Assembly (NCBI GenBank): GCA_029570245.1
Contig: JAKQSH010000499.1
Location: 1 to 10,761 of the forward strand
Reading direction: 5' to 3'
From: Deltaproteobacteria bacterium
Lineage (GTDB): Bacteria; Myxococcota_A; SURF-8
DNA: 10,761 nt
A model generated the notes under the pieces. It was not told the origin of the DNA, did no database searches, and saw nothing but the letters and a program-made list of their open reading frames with translations. Position 1 is the stretch's first letter. The number at the start of each line of letters is the position of its first letter. The position numbers were made by a program, and so were the translations under genes. This document shows positions 1-5,491 of this stretch, in pieces.

Positions 1-2
1 TC

Positions 3-1013
3 AACCGCGCCGTGCAGGCCTGCCGTCAGCCCGGCTCGGCTTTCAAACCCATTGTATACACAGCCGCGCTCGAAAAAGGCTGGACGGTTTCGACGCCCAT
101 CATAGACGCTCCTATAGTCACCGGCCAGAACAAATTCCGATGGAAGCCCGACAATTACGGCGAGGATTTCAAGGGTGAAGTCTCGGTGCGTTACGCCATG
201 GCGCATTCCATAAACATTCCGGCCATAAAGGCGCTCGATTACGCCGGAATAGATGCTGTACACAACATGGCGACACGTCTTGGCATAAGTTCACCCGTGG
301 CCGAAGACCGCTCGGCGGCGCTGGGTTCCACCTGTATGACGGTCGAAGACCTGGTCAACGCCTATTCTCATTTCCCGCAGGGCGGACTGAAGCCGCGCAC
401 AGTGTATATCAAGATGATTCTGGACCGCGACGGCAACGTGCTTGAAGATAACCGCGTATACTACGATCTTTCGCTTTTCGTATCCGAACAGCTGGAAAAG
501 CTGGAAGAAGAAGTTCTGACCGAACGAGAGCGCGTGCTGGATGAGAAAGTCGCCTACCTTACAACTTGGCTGATGCAGGAAGTCGTTCGTTCCGGCACCG
601 GCACTCCGGCCATGGTTCTGAACCGTCCCATCGGTGGCAAGACCGGAACCACCAACAATTATTTCGACGCTTGGTTCTGCGGCTTTACGCCTAATCTGGT
701 GGCCGGAGTCTGGATCGGTCACGACGACAACTCGCGTCCGCTTGGTCGTCAGGAAACCGGCGGACACGCCGCGCTGCCCATCTGGGTCAACTTCATGCAG
801 CCTTACCACGAAGGTCTGCCTGTAATGAATTTCACCGTGCCGGAAGGCATCGTCTGGAAAACGGTGGATATGAAAACCGGGCGTGAAGCAATAGCAGGGC
901 AGACTCAGCTTGTGCGCGCTCCGTTCATAAAGGGTACCGGTCCTGAAGAAAAAATGCATATCGACGGCGAGGCCGAAGAGGACGAATTCTTCAAGGGCGA
1001 CGACATCTTCTGA
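3..1013 (+). CDS. mrcA: Penicillin-binding protein 1A (class A PBP), C-terminal transpeptidase part, 5'-truncated by window edge
   Basis: Bifunctional peptidoglycan synthase acting on the periplasmic face of the inner membrane. Only the transpeptidase end is visible, about 336 residues in an open frame from base 3, so the glycosyltransferase domain lies upstream of the window. The three active-site motifs of penicillin-binding transpeptidases are present in order: SAFK (the acylated Ser at 36-38 and Lys at 45-47), SIN at 207-215 and KTGT at 639-650. The stretch after KTGT (DAWFCGFTPNLVAGVWIGHDD) and the later GGHAALPIW are typical of PBP1A/MrcA. The protein ends in an acidic tail (EAEEDEFFKGDD). 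The GTG at 12 is not the start, because coding continues upstream. The tatB-like gene begins 26 bases after the TGA. Family assignment is secure; the choice of 1A over another class A paralogue is inferred from these motifs. Confidence 0.95.
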   Translation, partial: NRAVQACRQPGSAFKPIVYTAALEKGWTVSTPIIDAPIVTGQNKFRWKPDNYGEDFKGEVSVRYAMAHSINIPAIKALDYAGIDAVHNMATRLGISSPVAEDRSAALGSTCMTVEDLVNAYSHFPQGGLKPRTVYIKMILDRDGNVLEDNRVYYDLSLFVSEQLEKLEEEVLTERERVLDEKVAYLTTWLMQEVVRSGTGTPAMVLNRPIGGKTGTTNNYFDAWFCGFTPNLVAGVWIGHDDNSRPLGRQETGGHAALPIWVNFMQPYHEGLPVMNFTVPEGIVWKTVDMKTGREAIAGQTQLVRAPFIKGTGPEEKMHIDGEAEEDEFFKGDDIF

Positions 1014-1039
1014 TCGGGCCGCAACAAAAGGAGGCTCCC

Positions 1040-1336
1040 GTGTTCGGGCTTGGAATGTGGGAAATTCTGATTATTCTGGCGCTGGCGCTGATTTTCATCG
1101 GGCCGAAAAAGCTGCCCGATCTGGCGCGCAACCTGGGGCGCGGTCTGCGCGAGTTCAGAAACGCCGCAAACGAAATCCGCGTGGATTTTCAGCGGGTTGA
1201 CGAAAGCGGTGAAAAGGCGGAGAAGACGGAGAATACTGCTGGAGCTCTGCCGCCCGCAACGACTGAGACGCAGGAATCTTCGATTGAGCCGGAAGACAGT
1301 AAAGACTCCGATGATTCCGAAGGAGGGCGCGCTTGA
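1040..1336 (+). CDS. tatB: Sec-independent translocase subunit, TatA/TatB family, TatB-like
   Basis: A 98-residue single-span membrane protein of the twin-arginine translocation system, which exports folded proteins across the inner membrane with TatC. The GTG start is preceded by a strong ribosome site, AAAGGAGG (1027-1034). An N-terminal transmembrane helix (about residues 5-21) is followed by the family hinge FIGPKKLP and an amphipathic helix (LARNLGRGLREFRNA). The rest is a hydrophilic, Glu/Ser/Asp-rich tail from about residue 55. Glu8 and the Gly-Pro hinge are TatB-like, whereas TatA usually has a polar Gln or similar residue at this point and FGxKKLP. At 98 residues it is short for TatB, so the TatA/TatB choice is not certain. 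Its stop overlaps the tatC start by four bases, so the two are translationally coupled. No second TatA-family gene is present in the window. Confidence 0.9.
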   Translation: MFGLGMWEILIILALALIFIGPKKLPDLARNLGRGLREFRNAANEIRVDFQRVDESGEKAEKTENTAGALPPATTETQESSIEPEDSKDSDDSEGGRA

Positions 1337-2193
1337 GCGAAGAGAAGGGAACCGATCTTGTTTCTCATCTCGAAGAGCTGCGTTCGCGCCTGCTCAAGTG
1401 CCTGCTGGTGGTCGGCATAATGTTCGTCGTCGCCTGGGTTTTCAGAGGCGATATTCTCTATATTCTAAAGAAGCCGCTGGTTGACGCTCTGCCGCCTGAA
1501 ATGCGCAACGTGATTCTGTTGCGCATTATGGACAAATTTTTCGTTCACCTCAAAACCAGTCTGATCGCGGCTCTGGCGCTGTCGGCTCCATATGTTTTTT
1601 ACCAGCTCTGGCGCTTTGTAGCTCCGGGGCTTTATAAAAACGAGAAACGCGTCGCTTTTCCGTTTCTGTTCTTCTCCATCTTTTTCTTTTTCGGCGGAAT
1701 GGTCTTTTGTTATTTCTTGCTCATGCCCTTCGGTTTTCAGTTTCTGGTGAATTACTCCATCGACTCCGGCACGCTGCTTTTCGATTCCGGCGATACTGCC
1801 GCTGCCGTACCCGCCGGGGCCGATCTGCTGCAGATTTCCCTGAGCGAGCACATTTCATTCACCGGAACAATGCTGATGGTTTTCGGCGTGGCTTTCGAGA
1901 CGCCGCTGTTCATTTTTGTGGTCTGCGCCACCGGGCTGGTTTCGCCGGACTGGTTTGCGCGCATGCGCCGTTACGCCATTGTGGGCGCCTTTATCGTCGG
2001 CGCAATTCTCACTCCCCCCGATCCGTGGAGCCAGATATCGCTGGCGCTGCCGATGGTGCTGCTCTACGAAGTCGGCATCTGGGCCTCACGCCTGCTTCTG
2101 TGGAAGCGCAGAAAGGCTGCGGAATCAGGCGGCGACCATTCCTCCGACCGCGATACATCCTCCGGCAGTTCCTCCGGCGGACTGGCCGGGTGA
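1333..2193 (+). CDS. tatC: Sec-independent protein translocase TatC
   Basis: The 286-residue polytopic core of the Tat translocase, which recognises twin-arginine signal peptides. The N-terminal cytoplasmic motif HLEELRSRL (residues 12-20) is a TatC hallmark. About six hydrophobic helices follow (roughly 20-37, 73-95, 108-135, 173-200, 213-230, 233-252). Helix 4 carries FGVAFETPLFIF with the conserved Glu, and the late LTPPDPWSQ loop and LPMVLLYE segment match the family. The periplasmic loop between helices 3 and 4 is somewhat long (SGDTAAAVPAGAD), and there is a low-complexity Ser/Gly-rich C-terminal tail. The TTG start at 1333 lies in the TTGA overlap with the tatB-like stop, with AGGAGG at 1321-1326 as ribosome site. 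No clear intrinsic terminator follows; a 6-bp stem at 2206-2232 lacks a T-tract. Confidence 0.96.
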   Translation: MSEEKGTDLVSHLEELRSRLLKCLLVVGIMFVVAWVFRGDILYILKKPLVDALPPEMRNVILLRIMDKFFVHLKTSLIAALALSAPYVFYQLWRFVAPGLYKNEKRVAFPFLFFSIFFFFGGMVFCYFLLMPFGFQFLVNYSIDSGTLLFDSGDTAAAVPAGADLLQISLSEHISFTGTMLMVFGVAFETPLFIFVVCATGLVSPDWFARMRRYAIVGAFIVGAILTPPDPWSQISLALPMVLLYEVGIWASRLLLWKRRKAAESGGDHSSDRDTSSGSSSGGLAG

Positions 2194-2334
2194 AAGGATT
2201 AATTCCCGACAGCTCATACAGGAAGATGTCGGCAGATTGCAGGCAATTTCAGGCAATTATGTTGCCGTCGTGTTCGTTGTGTTTAACTTGTCAGCAGAAA
2301 TAATTGTTCTTGTTCTGCTGAAAGCGGGGAAAAC
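2194..2334 (+). other. Intergenic region between tatC and the toxin-like gene
   Basis: These 141 bases hold no supportable gene. They contain a weak hairpin (CCGACA 2206-2211 with TGTCGG 2227-2232, no T-run), a close direct repeat CAGGCAATT (2240-2248 and 2250-2258), and a 9-bp inverted repeat just upstream of the next ribosome site, listed separately. No convincing -35/-10 pair was found, so the toxin-like gene either has an unrecognised promoter or is read through from tatC. The base composition shifts towards AT here, marking the left edge of the accessory insert. Confidence 0.5.
2291..2321 (+). promoter_or_regulatory. 9-bp inverted repeat (hairpin) abutting the ribosome site of the toxin-like gene
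   Basis: TCAGCAGAA (2291-2299) is perfectly complementary to TTCTGCTGA (2313-2321), with a 13-base AT-rich loop. It ends about three bases before the G-rich putative ribosome site (GCGGGG, 2324-2329) and 13 bases before the ATG at 2335. No T-tract follows on either strand, so it is not an intrinsic terminator. It could be a repressor operator or an mRNA structure that tunes translation of the downstream toxin candidate. The repeat is seen directly; the role is inference. Confidence 0.45.
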
Positions 2335-3033
2335 ATGGCGACGGAAAAATATGAAGAAATGCTCAGTCATTATTACAGTCTTGCATCTCTCGGCAAGGCG
2401 GATGAGATTGCTCTGTATTCTCAATATGAGGGAGTGAAAGTTTTCCTGATGTGGGAGGCTGACGCTGATGCATGCGAGCGTTGTCAAGCTCATCAGGGAG
2501 AAGTCAGTCAGGCTGCCGATTGGGATATTACACCGCCGCTACACCCGCATTGCGACTGTGAATTTTCCATCGACCATCTGGAATTCGACAAGCCATTCGC
2601 CAGCAGAATTGCGTTTGATAATGGTAATCTCGTGGTATATGATCAGAACGGTTACGAAATGTACCGGACAATTGCTGAATCCGGTATGGTCGGCAAGCAG
2701 GAATCGAAATTTCAGGTTATAAAAGATGTCGGCCCCTTGCCGGAGGGAAAATACAGGCTGACCCCCGATGAATTGGATAATCCAGGTGAAATGTGGGATA
2801 AAATCAGAAATATTGGACGAGATTGGGGGTCATGGCGTGTTCGTCTGTACGAAGAGGATGATACTCTTGGAAGAAGCGGTTTCTTTTTACATGGGGGAAG
2901 AAAGTCTGGCTCTAAGGGTTGCATCGAATTCGGTGGCTGGGATGACGCCAAACTTCGTCGCCTGATAGAGGATTCGCCGTATGAAATCACTGTCGAAGTT
3001 GATTACGGAAATGATCTGGCGTGTACGCCTTAA
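2335..3033 (+). CDS. Putative toxin: MuF-like CxxC/HPHCDC segment fused to a Tlde1 (DUF2778) L,D-transpeptidase-fold domain
   Basis: A 232-residue protein with no signal peptide or membrane helix. Residues about 30-82 contain C47-x2-C50, then PPLHPHCDC (67-75; H70, H72, C73, C75). This resembles the C-terminal end of phage Mu gpF/MuF minor-head domains and could bind a metal. Residues about 90-224 match the Tlde1/DUF2778 pattern: a beta-rich start (NGNLVVYDQNGYEMYR), GPLPEGKYRL (133-142), WGSWRVRL, GRSGFFLHGG and then H186-x5-GSKGC196. This HxxxxxGSxGC motif holds the catalytic His and Cys of Tlde1-type peptidoglycan-targeting type VI effectors (L,D-carboxypeptidase/exchange activity). The predicted target is therefore peptidoglycan, probably in the periplasm of a rival cell. 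A membrane protein gene starts inside its 3' end, as expected for an immunity partner. In-frame stop TAA at 2284 and no other ATG fix the start at 2335. The domain call is strong; toxin role and delivery route are inferred. Confidence 0.75.
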   Translation: MATEKYEEMLSHYYSLASLGKADEIALYSQYEGVKVFLMWEADADACERCQAHQGEVSQAADWDITPPLHPHCDCEFSIDHLEFDKPFASRIAFDNGNLVVYDQNGYEMYRTIAESGMVGKQESKFQVIKDVGPLPEGKYRLTPDELDNPGEMWDKIRNIGRDWGSWRVRLYEEDDTLGRSGFFLHGGRKSGSKGCIEFGGWDDAKLRRLIEDSPYEITVEVDYGNDLACTP

Positions 3034-3053
3034 AATCGCTTCCGAGCGCGAGG
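2968..3053 (+). repeat. 86-bp direct repeat, copy A (toxin 3' end plus immunity 5' end)
   Basis: By eye, 82 of 86 bases match copy B at 3474-3559 (offset 506). Mismatches are at 2973 (T/A), 3012 (T/C), 3030 (T/G) and 3049 (C/T). The copy contains the last 20 codons and stop of the toxin-like gene and, in another frame, the ribosome site, ATG and first 24 codons of the candidate immunity gene. Confidence 0.95.
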
Positions 3054-3490
3054 TGTTGATTACATCGCTATTGGGTATCGGGGCGTGGGGCGTTACGATT
3101 TACCTTGCACGGTTCTTCCTGCCTATGGCTGACGGCGTCACGCCGACGCGTTTTGTTCTGGCGACATTGCTGATTGTTGCGTTTCTGGCGCTGGCTATCT
3201 GGCGGAGACATTCTTTTTACGAATGGCTTGGGGTATCTTTTTTCGTAACCGTAATGTGGCTTTTCTTTTATGCAATAATTGGAGTGTTTTTTCCTGAATG
3301 GTTGCATAAAAAGAACTGGTGGTTTGAAGCTGGGCCAATGTACGCTGTTTTTGAATATACTGAAGCGATATATATGGTTACTTTGTATGCGATATTCACC
3401 TTTAAGACACTATCGACTGTTTTGCTTGTGCTTTGCAGATTATTTCTTAAAATTCACAGAAAACATTCGCGGCGAGGAATCGCCGTATGA
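2981..3490 (+). CDS. Four-helix inner-membrane protein, candidate immunity protein for the overlapping toxin
   Basis: A 169-residue protein I do not recognise as a named family. A basic N-terminus (residues 1-23) is followed by four hydrophobic segments at about 25-46, 57-74, 82-104 and 128-156, and a basic tail (KIHRKHSRR). The loop before helix 4 is rich in Trp/Phe (KKNWWFEAG). The ATG at 2981 overlaps the upstream toxin-like gene by 53 bases in another frame and has GAGG at 2968-2971 as ribosome site. The same ribosome site and ATG are preserved in the duplicated copy at 3474-3559, which supports this start. Tight coupling to a peptidoglycan-targeting toxin candidate and a membrane location suit an immunity protein, but this is by context only. 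Its stop TGA (3488-3490) overlaps the ATG of the next small ORF by four bases. Its last six residues are encoded by the repeat. Confidence 0.65.
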   Translation: MKSLSKLITEMIWRVRLKIASEREVLITSLLGIGAWGVTIYLARFFLPMADGVTPTRFVLATLLIVAFLALAIWRRHSFYEWLGVSFFVTVMWLFFYAIIGVFFPEWLHKKNWWFEAGPMYAVFEYTEAIYMVTLYAIFTFKTLSTVLLVLCRLFLKIHRKHSRRGIAV

Positions 3491-3559
3491 AATCACTGTC
3501 GAAGTTGATTACGGAAACGATCTGGCGTGTACGCCGTAAAATCGCTTCCGAGCGTGAGG
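3474..3559 (+). repeat. 86-bp direct repeat, copy B (orphan toxin tail plus second immunity start)
   Basis: Second copy of the segment at 2968-3053, lying exactly at the end of the candidate immunity gene. It still encodes the toxin tail from SPYEIT through DLACTP and a stop at 3537-3539, although no toxin body precedes it. It also carries the ribosome site GAGG (3474-3477) and ATG (3487) of an immunity-like ORF. It looks like the scar of a tandem toxin-immunity duplication or of cassette exchange through this junction. Confidence 0.95.
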
Positions 3560-3573
3560 AGTTTTTTATTCTG

Positions 3574-3616
3574 AAGCGCCGGTCGGATAAAGTTTTTCAG
3601 GCGCTTTCTTTTTTTT
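3574..3616 (+). terminator. Intrinsic terminator closing the toxin-immunity segment
   Basis: AAGCGCC (3574-3580) pairs perfectly with GGCGCTT (3600-3606) across a 19-base loop. It is followed by a T-rich run, TCTTTTTTTT, ending at 3616. The stem and T-tract fit a Rho-independent terminator on the + strand. It would end transcripts from the toxin/immunity genes before pilB and would interrupt the small ORF at 3487-3696. Confidence 0.6.
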
Positions 3617-3643
3617 GCGGTGCCGGGTCTTTCCTGCTATCAT
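3615..3643 (+). promoter_or_regulatory. Possible sigma-70-type promoter for pilB
   Basis: TTGCGG (3615-3620) and TATCAT (3638-3643) are separated by 17 bases. The -10 matches the consensus at five of six positions; the -35 is weak. It lies just after the terminator and about 70 bases before the pilB start, a sensible place for a pilB promoter. A nearby TATACT (3655-3660) is an alternative -10 without a good -35. Inferred from pattern only. Confidence 0.35.
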
Positions 3644-3711
3644 ACCGACTCAAATATACTTTTTCGCGTTGGGAAACCGCTTTGAGCATTTCATAACAAG
3701 GGGAGTTATTT

Positions 3712-5424
3712 ATGGGTAATCGACTGGGGCAGCTGCTTGTCCGCGAAAACATGATAACACTGGCCGAGCTGAAGAAAGCTCAGGACCTTCAGAGCAAAGA
3801 AGGCGGGCGGCTGGCATACAACCTGACCAAGCTGGGTTATCTAGCGGAAAGCGAGCTCACCGACTTTCTTTCCCGGCAGTACGGCATTCCCAACATCAAT
3901 CTGGCCGATTTCGACCTCGACCCCGCCGTCGTGCGCCTTATTCCGAAAGAGGTTGCCGAAAAACACTCGCTGGTGGCGGTCAATCGCGCCGGGAACTCGA
4001 TCATCGTCGCCATGGCGGACCCTTCGAACATTTTCGCCGTTGACGACATCAAGTTCCTCACCGGCTACAACGTCGAAGTCGTGGTCGCCTCCGAAACCGC
4101 CATCCGTGAAGCCATCGCTGCGCATTACGGCGAGGAGATGCACGACTACGAAGAAATCATGGACGGCCTCGATGAGCAGCAAATCGAATTCGGCGAAGGC
4201 GGCGAGGGCGAAGAAGTTAGCGAAGGCACCATTGTTGACATCGAAAATCAGGCCGAAGAAGCCCCGGTCGTCAAGCTGGTCAACCTGATGCTGATCGACG
4301 CCATCAAGAAGCACGCTTCGGATATTCACGTCGAAGTCTACGAAAAACTCTTCCGCGTGCGCTACCGCATCGACGGCGTTCTGTACGAAGTAATGAAGCC
4401 GCCCATGAGGCTGAAAAACGCCATTGTCTCGCGCCTTAAAATTATGAGCAACCTCGACATTGCCGAACGCCGCCTGCCGCAGGACGGCCGTATGAAGCTG
4501 AAGCTCGGCAAAGGCCGCGAAATGGACTTCCGCGTCTCGGTTCTGCCGACGCTCTTCGGAGAAAAAGTCGTCATGCGACTGCTGGACAAAGAAAACCTCC
4601 AGCTCGACATGACCAAACTCGGCTTCGACCCGACGCCTCTCAAGGATTTCACCGACGCCATTCACCGCCCGTGGGGAATGGTGCTGGTCACCGGCCCGAC
4701 CGGATCGGGAAAAACCACCACGCTGTATTCGGCCTTGACTGATCTGAACCAGCCGGACGTGAACATTTCCACTGCCGAAGACCCGGTTGAATTCCAGCTG
4801 ATGGGCATCAACCAGGTGCACATGCACGAAGATATCGGTCTTAACTTCGCATCCTCGCTGCGCGCCTTCCTGCGCCAGGACCCTGACATCATCATGGTCG
4901 GCGAAATCCGCGACTTCGAAACGGCGGAAATCGCCATCAAGGCGGCGCTCACCGGCCACGTCGTTCTTTCGACTCTGCACACCAACGACGCGCCTTCTTC
5001 CATTTCGCGTCTGCTCAACATGGGTGTCGAACCATTCCTGGTCGTCGCTTCTGTTGTGTGCGTTATCGCCCAGCGTCTGGCGCGCCGCGTCTGCAAAGAA
5101 TGCAAAGAGCCGGAAGAAGTCCAGATCAAAGCGTTGATTGACGCCGGCCTTGACCCGGAGCGGGCCGAAAAGGCCGAACCGGTAAAGGGCAAAGGTTGCA
5201 AGGTTTGCAACAACACGGGTTACAAAGGCCGTGTTGCGTTATACGAAGTAATGCCGTTCCACGACGAGCTGAAGGACTTCGTTCTCAACGGCGCATCCGC
5301 TGTCGAACTCAAGCGCGAAGCCATCCGTCTTGGCATGCAGACCCTCAGAGCATCAGGGCTCAATAAGCTTTTGGAGCAGGTGACTTCACTTTCCGAAGTT
5401 TTGCGCAACACCGCTCCCGACTGA
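3712..5424 (+). CDS. pilB: Type IV pilus extension ATPase PilB
   Basis: A 570-residue cytoplasmic hexameric ATPase that powers pilus extension, of usual PilB length. Residues 1 to about 150 form the GspE/MshEN-type N-terminal region, with a nucleotide-binding motif of the RLGxxL...LxxxQ kind at 4-27 and a second diverged one at 33-56. A Glu/Gly-rich linker (about 150-175) follows, then the secretion ATPase core: Walker A GPTGSGKTT (328-336), Asp-box region with EDPVEFQ, Walker B DIIMVGEIRD (392-401) and the His box LSTLHTND. CKEC (461-464) and CKVC (496-499) form the tetracysteine zinc site typical of PilB/GspE and absent from PilT. The ATG has ribosome site AAGGGGAG (3698-3705). Linkage to pilT, pilC and pilA argues for PilB over type II secretion GspE. 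Confidence 0.96.
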   Translation: MGNRLGQLLVRENMITLAELKKAQDLQSKEGGRLAYNLTKLGYLAESELTDFLSRQYGIPNINLADFDLDPAVVRLIPKEVAEKHSLVAVNRAGNSIIVAMADPSNIFAVDDIKFLTGYNVEVVVASETAIREAIAAHYGEEMHDYEEIMDGLDEQQIEFGEGGEGEEVSEGTIVDIENQAEEAPVVKLVNLMLIDAIKKHASDIHVEVYEKLFRVRYRIDGVLYEVMKPPMRLKNAIVSRLKIMSNLDIAERRLPQDGRMKLKLGKGREMDFRVSVLPTLFGEKVVMRLLDKENLQLDMTKLGFDPTPLKDFTDAIHRPWGMVLVTGPTGSGKTTTLYSALTDLNQPDVNISTAEDPVEFQLMGINQVHMHEDIGLNFASSLRAFLRQDPDIIMVGEIRDFETAEIAIKAALTGHVVLSTLHTNDAPSSISRLLNMGVEPFLVVASVVCVIAQRLARRVCKECKEPEEVQIKALIDAGLDPERAEKAEPVKGKGCKVCNNTGYKGRVALYEVMPFHDELKDFVLNGASAVELKREAIRLGMQTLRASGLNKLLEQVTSLSEVLRNTAPD

Positions 5425-5491
5425 TTCCGGCTGAAGCGTTGCGGGTCTGTGTCATATTGCAGGTTGTTTAGAATAACACAGAGGAAACGCC

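Larger units (their letters stand above)
3487..3696 (+). pseudogene. Second immunity-like ORF, probable truncated paralogue or remnant
   Basis: A 69-residue ORF whose first 24 residues match the candidate immunity protein at 22 positions (differences M11T and L17R). After the repeat ends at about 3559, similarity stops. The remainder has one hydrophobic stretch (about residues 36-53, QALSFFCGAGSFLL) and a basic end. It keeps a ribosome site (GAGG 3474-3477) and starts in an ATGA overlap with the preceding stop, so translation is possible. However, an intrinsic terminator (3574-3616) and a possible pilB promoter (3615-3643) lie inside it. The full ORF is therefore unlikely to be a normal gene; it probably results from the duplicated start running into older pilB upstream sequence. 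A genuine short immunity variant cannot be excluded. Confidence 0.45.

Noticed and set aside
2206..2232. Possible tatC terminator hairpin
   Set aside because: Only a 6-bp stem with a 15-base loop and no T-tract after it; mentioned as a weak structure only.
3279..3539. Open frame ending in the toxin tail sequence
   Set aside because: Only its last 20 or so residues, within repeat copy B, resemble the toxin. The upstream part is the immunity gene read in another frame, so it was treated as part of the duplication scar.
3841..4980. Long antisense open frame (about 379 codons) across pilB
   Set aside because: It lies opposite a textbook PilB. It is rich in His, Phe, Val and Asp with no recognisable domain, and is the usual mirror image of GC-biased codon choice on the coding strand.
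3712..5424. Assignment of the first ATPase to type II secretion (GspE)
   Set aside because: The zinc tetracysteine is shared by both families, but direct linkage to pilT, pilC, a major pilin and PilV/PilW-like prepilins favours the pilus system.
5425..5491. Possible promoter between pilB and pilT
   Set aside because: TAGAAT (5469-5474) resembles a -10, but no -35-like hexamer lies at 16-18 bases; the nearest TTGCGG is 24 bases away.
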